A DNA stretch of 15,939 nucleotides, taken from positions 14,749 through 30,687 of the forward strand of contig MFGS01000157.1 of assembly GCA_001778355.1 (NCBI GenBank), read 5' to 3'. This document shows positions 14,405 to 15,939 of this stretch, piece by piece; positions within the stretch are counted from its first letter, which is position 1, and the number at the start of each line of letters is the position of its first letter. The notes beneath the pieces were generated by a model. That model was not told the origin of the DNA, ran no database searches, and saw only the letters and a list, made by a program, of their open reading frames with translations. A program made the position numbers and the translations under genes. The DNA is from Candidatus Firestonebacteria bacterium RIFOXYA2_FULL_40_8 (GTDB lineage: Bacteria; Oederibacteriota; D2-FULL-39-29).

Positions 14405-14459
14405 AATGACAAAGTACAATATAATGAAGATAATCTTCCAAATATTGTAATTTGTCATT
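14405..14459. repeat. Nested palindromic element between envC and ctpA
   Basis: The outer arms 14405-14422 and 14442-14459 are inverted repeats with 17 of 18 positions matching (AATGACAAAGTACAATAT against its complement). Inside, GAAGAT (14426-14431) and ATCTTC (14433-14438) form a second hairpin. The sequence then continues as near-tandem AATTTGT words to about 14472, just before the ctpA ribosome binding site. The layout, a long outer palindrome with a separate apical hairpin, matches the elements at 1584-1663 and 11460-11582, but the sequence is unrelated. Confidence 0.85.
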
Positions 14460-14483
14460 CGTAATTTGTAATTATATATCTGA

Positions 14484-14490
14484 AGGGAGG
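14484..14490 (+). promoter_or_regulatory. Ribosome binding site deciding the ctpA start
   Basis: AGGGAGG is followed by two adjacent ATG codons at 14494 and 14497. The spacing is three bases to the first and six to the second, so the second is the more likely start. Either way the signal peptide is preserved, and a TTG further upstream (14452) lies inside the palindromic element and is excluded. Confidence 0.7.
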
Positions 14491-14496
14491 AATATG

Positions 14497-15924
14497 ATGA
14501 AGACAGTAAAAATGATGGCATTTGTTTGTATGGCGTTCGCCTTAAGTCTCTATGCGGCAAATGACAGGGAAGTTGTTGATAATTCTTACAAGAAGCTAAC
14601 GGAAGTAATGGAGTCGCTTGATTATATAAATAAGACTTACGTGGATGAAGAAAAGATAAAAGGCGACAAACTTCTTTATGGTGCGATAAAAGGGATGCTT
14701 TTTACTCTGGATCCGTATAGCCAGTTTATGGATCCCGCGGAATATAAAGAGATGCGTTCTGAAACTGCAGGGAGCTTCAGCGGCATTGGTGTTGAAATAA
14801 CCGTCAGAAATGAGATATTAACGGTGGTTTCTCCTATTGATAAGAGTCCTGCCTCGAAAAAAGGTCTTAGAGCGGGGGACCGGATACTAAAAATTGACGG
14901 TGTTACTACGAAGAGCATGACCGTGAATGATGCAGTGAAAAAAATAAGAGGACAGAGAGGTACACCGGTTTTGCTTACAATAATTCATGAAACTGCGGAT
15001 AAAAGCGAAGATGTGGAGATAATAAGGGATAATATTAAAATAGAGAGCGTGAAACATTACATAAATGATGACAATATCGGCTACGTCCGCTTAAGTCAGT
15101 TCATTGAAACCTCAGAAGATGATATTTCAAAAGCCGTAAATGAGATGGAGTCAAAAAAGTGCAAAGGAATAATATTTGACTTGCGTAACAATCCCGGCGG
15201 GCTTTTAAACGTATCCGCAAGTATCTGTGACAGGTTTTTACCAGCCGATAAATTGATTGTATACACTCAGGGGCGGGATAAAAATAACAACAAGAAATAT
15301 GTATCAAAATCCGGAAGTCAATATTTGGAAAATGTACCTTTAATTATACTTGTTAATAAAGGTAGTGCTTCCGCATCGGAAATTGTCACGGGAGCGATGA
15401 AAGATAATAAAAGAGCCGTGATTATGGGAACAAAAACTTTCGGTAAAGGCTCAGTACAGTCTATATTTTCTTTGAGTGACGGTTCAGGGCTACGGCTCAC
15501 AACTGCATATTACTATACCCCTGCGGGAACTAAGATACATGAAAAAGGAATTGAGCCGGATATTATTGAAGAAGATTATTTTCCTCCGGAGTTCATTTAC
15601 AAGCTTAGATATTATGATCATTTTTTGAGTTTCGCAAAGAAATATGTGAAGGATAATCAGAAAATAGATCTAAAAAAACTTGTTTTAGATGATAAAACTG
15701 TTGACGAGTTTGCAAGAGAAGTTAGAGCAAAAGGTTTTGTGCTTTCGGATTCTGACGCAAATGGGAATAAAGATATAATTAAGAAGCAATTAAAAATAGA
15801 AATAGTAAAAGCTATTGAAGGAGAAGAAGCCGGGGATAAGGAGATTACAGAACAGGATATTGTTGTCAGAAAAGCCGAGGATCTTCTTAAAGCTTATGGT
15901 GTTTTTAAGACAACGGAAAAGTAA
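14497..15924 (+). CDS. ctpA: Carboxyl-terminal processing peptidase (S41 family)
   Basis: CtpA-type proteases cut periplasmic proteins from their C termini; in several bacteria they trim or degrade cell-wall hydrolases or their activators. The 475-residue product has a signal peptide (about 1-21), a short helical region and a PDZ domain (about 92-165: GSFSGIGVEI, GLRAGDRILKIDG). The S41 core follows with DLRNNPGGLL (228-237), the nucleophile Ser292 in KGSASASEIV and the general-base Lys317 in TFGKGSVQ. These are 25 residues apart, as in E. coli Prc. A charged C-terminal tail of about 100 residues follows AYYYTPAGTKIHEKGIEPDI. It lies 176 bases after envC, across two repeat elements, and may be read from the same transcript. 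The gene is complete; 15 bases remain after it. Confidence 0.95.
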   Translation: MKTVKMMAFVCMAFALSLYAANDREVVDNSYKKLTEVMESLDYINKTYVDEEKIKGDKLLYGAIKGMLFTLDPYSQFMDPAEYKEMRSETAGSFSGIGVEITVRNEILTVVSPIDKSPASKKGLRAGDRILKIDGVTTKSMTVNDAVKKIRGQRGTPVLLTIIHETADKSEDVEIIRDNIKIESVKHYINDDNIGYVRLSQFIETSEDDISKAVNEMESKKCKGIIFDLRNNPGGLLNVSASICDRFLPADKLIVYTQGRDKNNNKKYVSKSGSQYLENVPLIILVNKGSASASEIVTGAMKDNKRAVIMGTKTFGKGSVQSIFSLSDGSGLRLTTAYYYTPAGTKIHEKGIEPDIIEEDYFPPEFIYKLRYYDHFLSFAKKYVKDNQKIDLKKLVLDDKTVDEFAREVRAKGFVLSDSDANGNKDIIKKQLKIEIVKAIEGEEAGDKEITEQDIVVRKAEDLLKAYGVFKTTEK

Positions 15925-15939
15925 TATTAACAAGTAGCG

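Noticed and set aside
14452..14480. Promoter-like TTGTCA, 17 bases, TATATC before ctpA
   Set aside because: Transcription would start at about 14487, inside the ribosome binding site at 14484-14490, and the boxes are part of the palindromic repeat.
1575..14493. CRISPR array from the repeated units
   Set aside because: The units are 7-9 bases in direct tandem or simple palindromes; there are no regular spacers and no cas genes.

Overview
The window is one strand of tightly packed core genes from an AT-rich bacterium. All 15 recognised genes read rightwards, and no gap without a gene exceeds about 220 bases. The meso-diaminopimelate (mDAP) peptidoglycan precursor pathway, an EnvC-type amidase activator, FtsX and a CtpA-type periplasmic protease suggest a didermic bacterium. 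The lysine route is the LL-diaminopimelate aminotransferase (DapL) shortcut. The mix of families and the abundance of short intergenic repeats recall uncultured candidate phyla such as Elusimicrobia/Omnitrophica/Firestonebacteria-type lineages. That placement is a low-confidence inference, since no rRNA gene is present.

Region 1 (2-4821) is a lysine/mDAP operon: lysA (5' end outside the window), dapF, dapA, dapB and dapL. DapA and DapB make tetrahydrodipicolinate, DapL aminates it directly to LL-DAP, DapF epimerises it to meso-DAP for the cell wall, and LysA decarboxylates it to lysine. Region 2 (4809-8139) continues without a break through overlapping or closely spaced genes: folK (folate), a deoxynucleoside kinase (dNTP salvage), panC (pantothenate) and an MFS transporter. 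Region 3 (8189-11456) starts at the best promoter in the window, an extended -10 type, and holds panD and uvrA. Region 4 (11598-15924) holds a Crp/Fnr-family regulator, ftsX, an envC-like amidase activator and ctpA, a cell-envelope and division group that lacks the expected ftsE next to ftsX.

No gene here is a new system; every protein belongs to a known family. The unusual signal is in the gaps. Five gaps (dapF-dapA, dapA-dapB, dapB-dapL, uvrA-crp, envC-ctpA) are filled with repeat elements of differing sequence but similar build. Some are 7-9 base tandem words (dapA-dapB, dapB-dapL, envC-ctpA). Others are long nested palindromes with an inner hairpin (dapF-dapA, uvrA-crp, envC-ctpA). Several tandem tracts begin inside the TAG stop codon of the upstream gene, and all end before the next Shine-Dalgarno sequence. 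Elsewhere genes are separated by almost nothing, apart from the promoter gap before panD.
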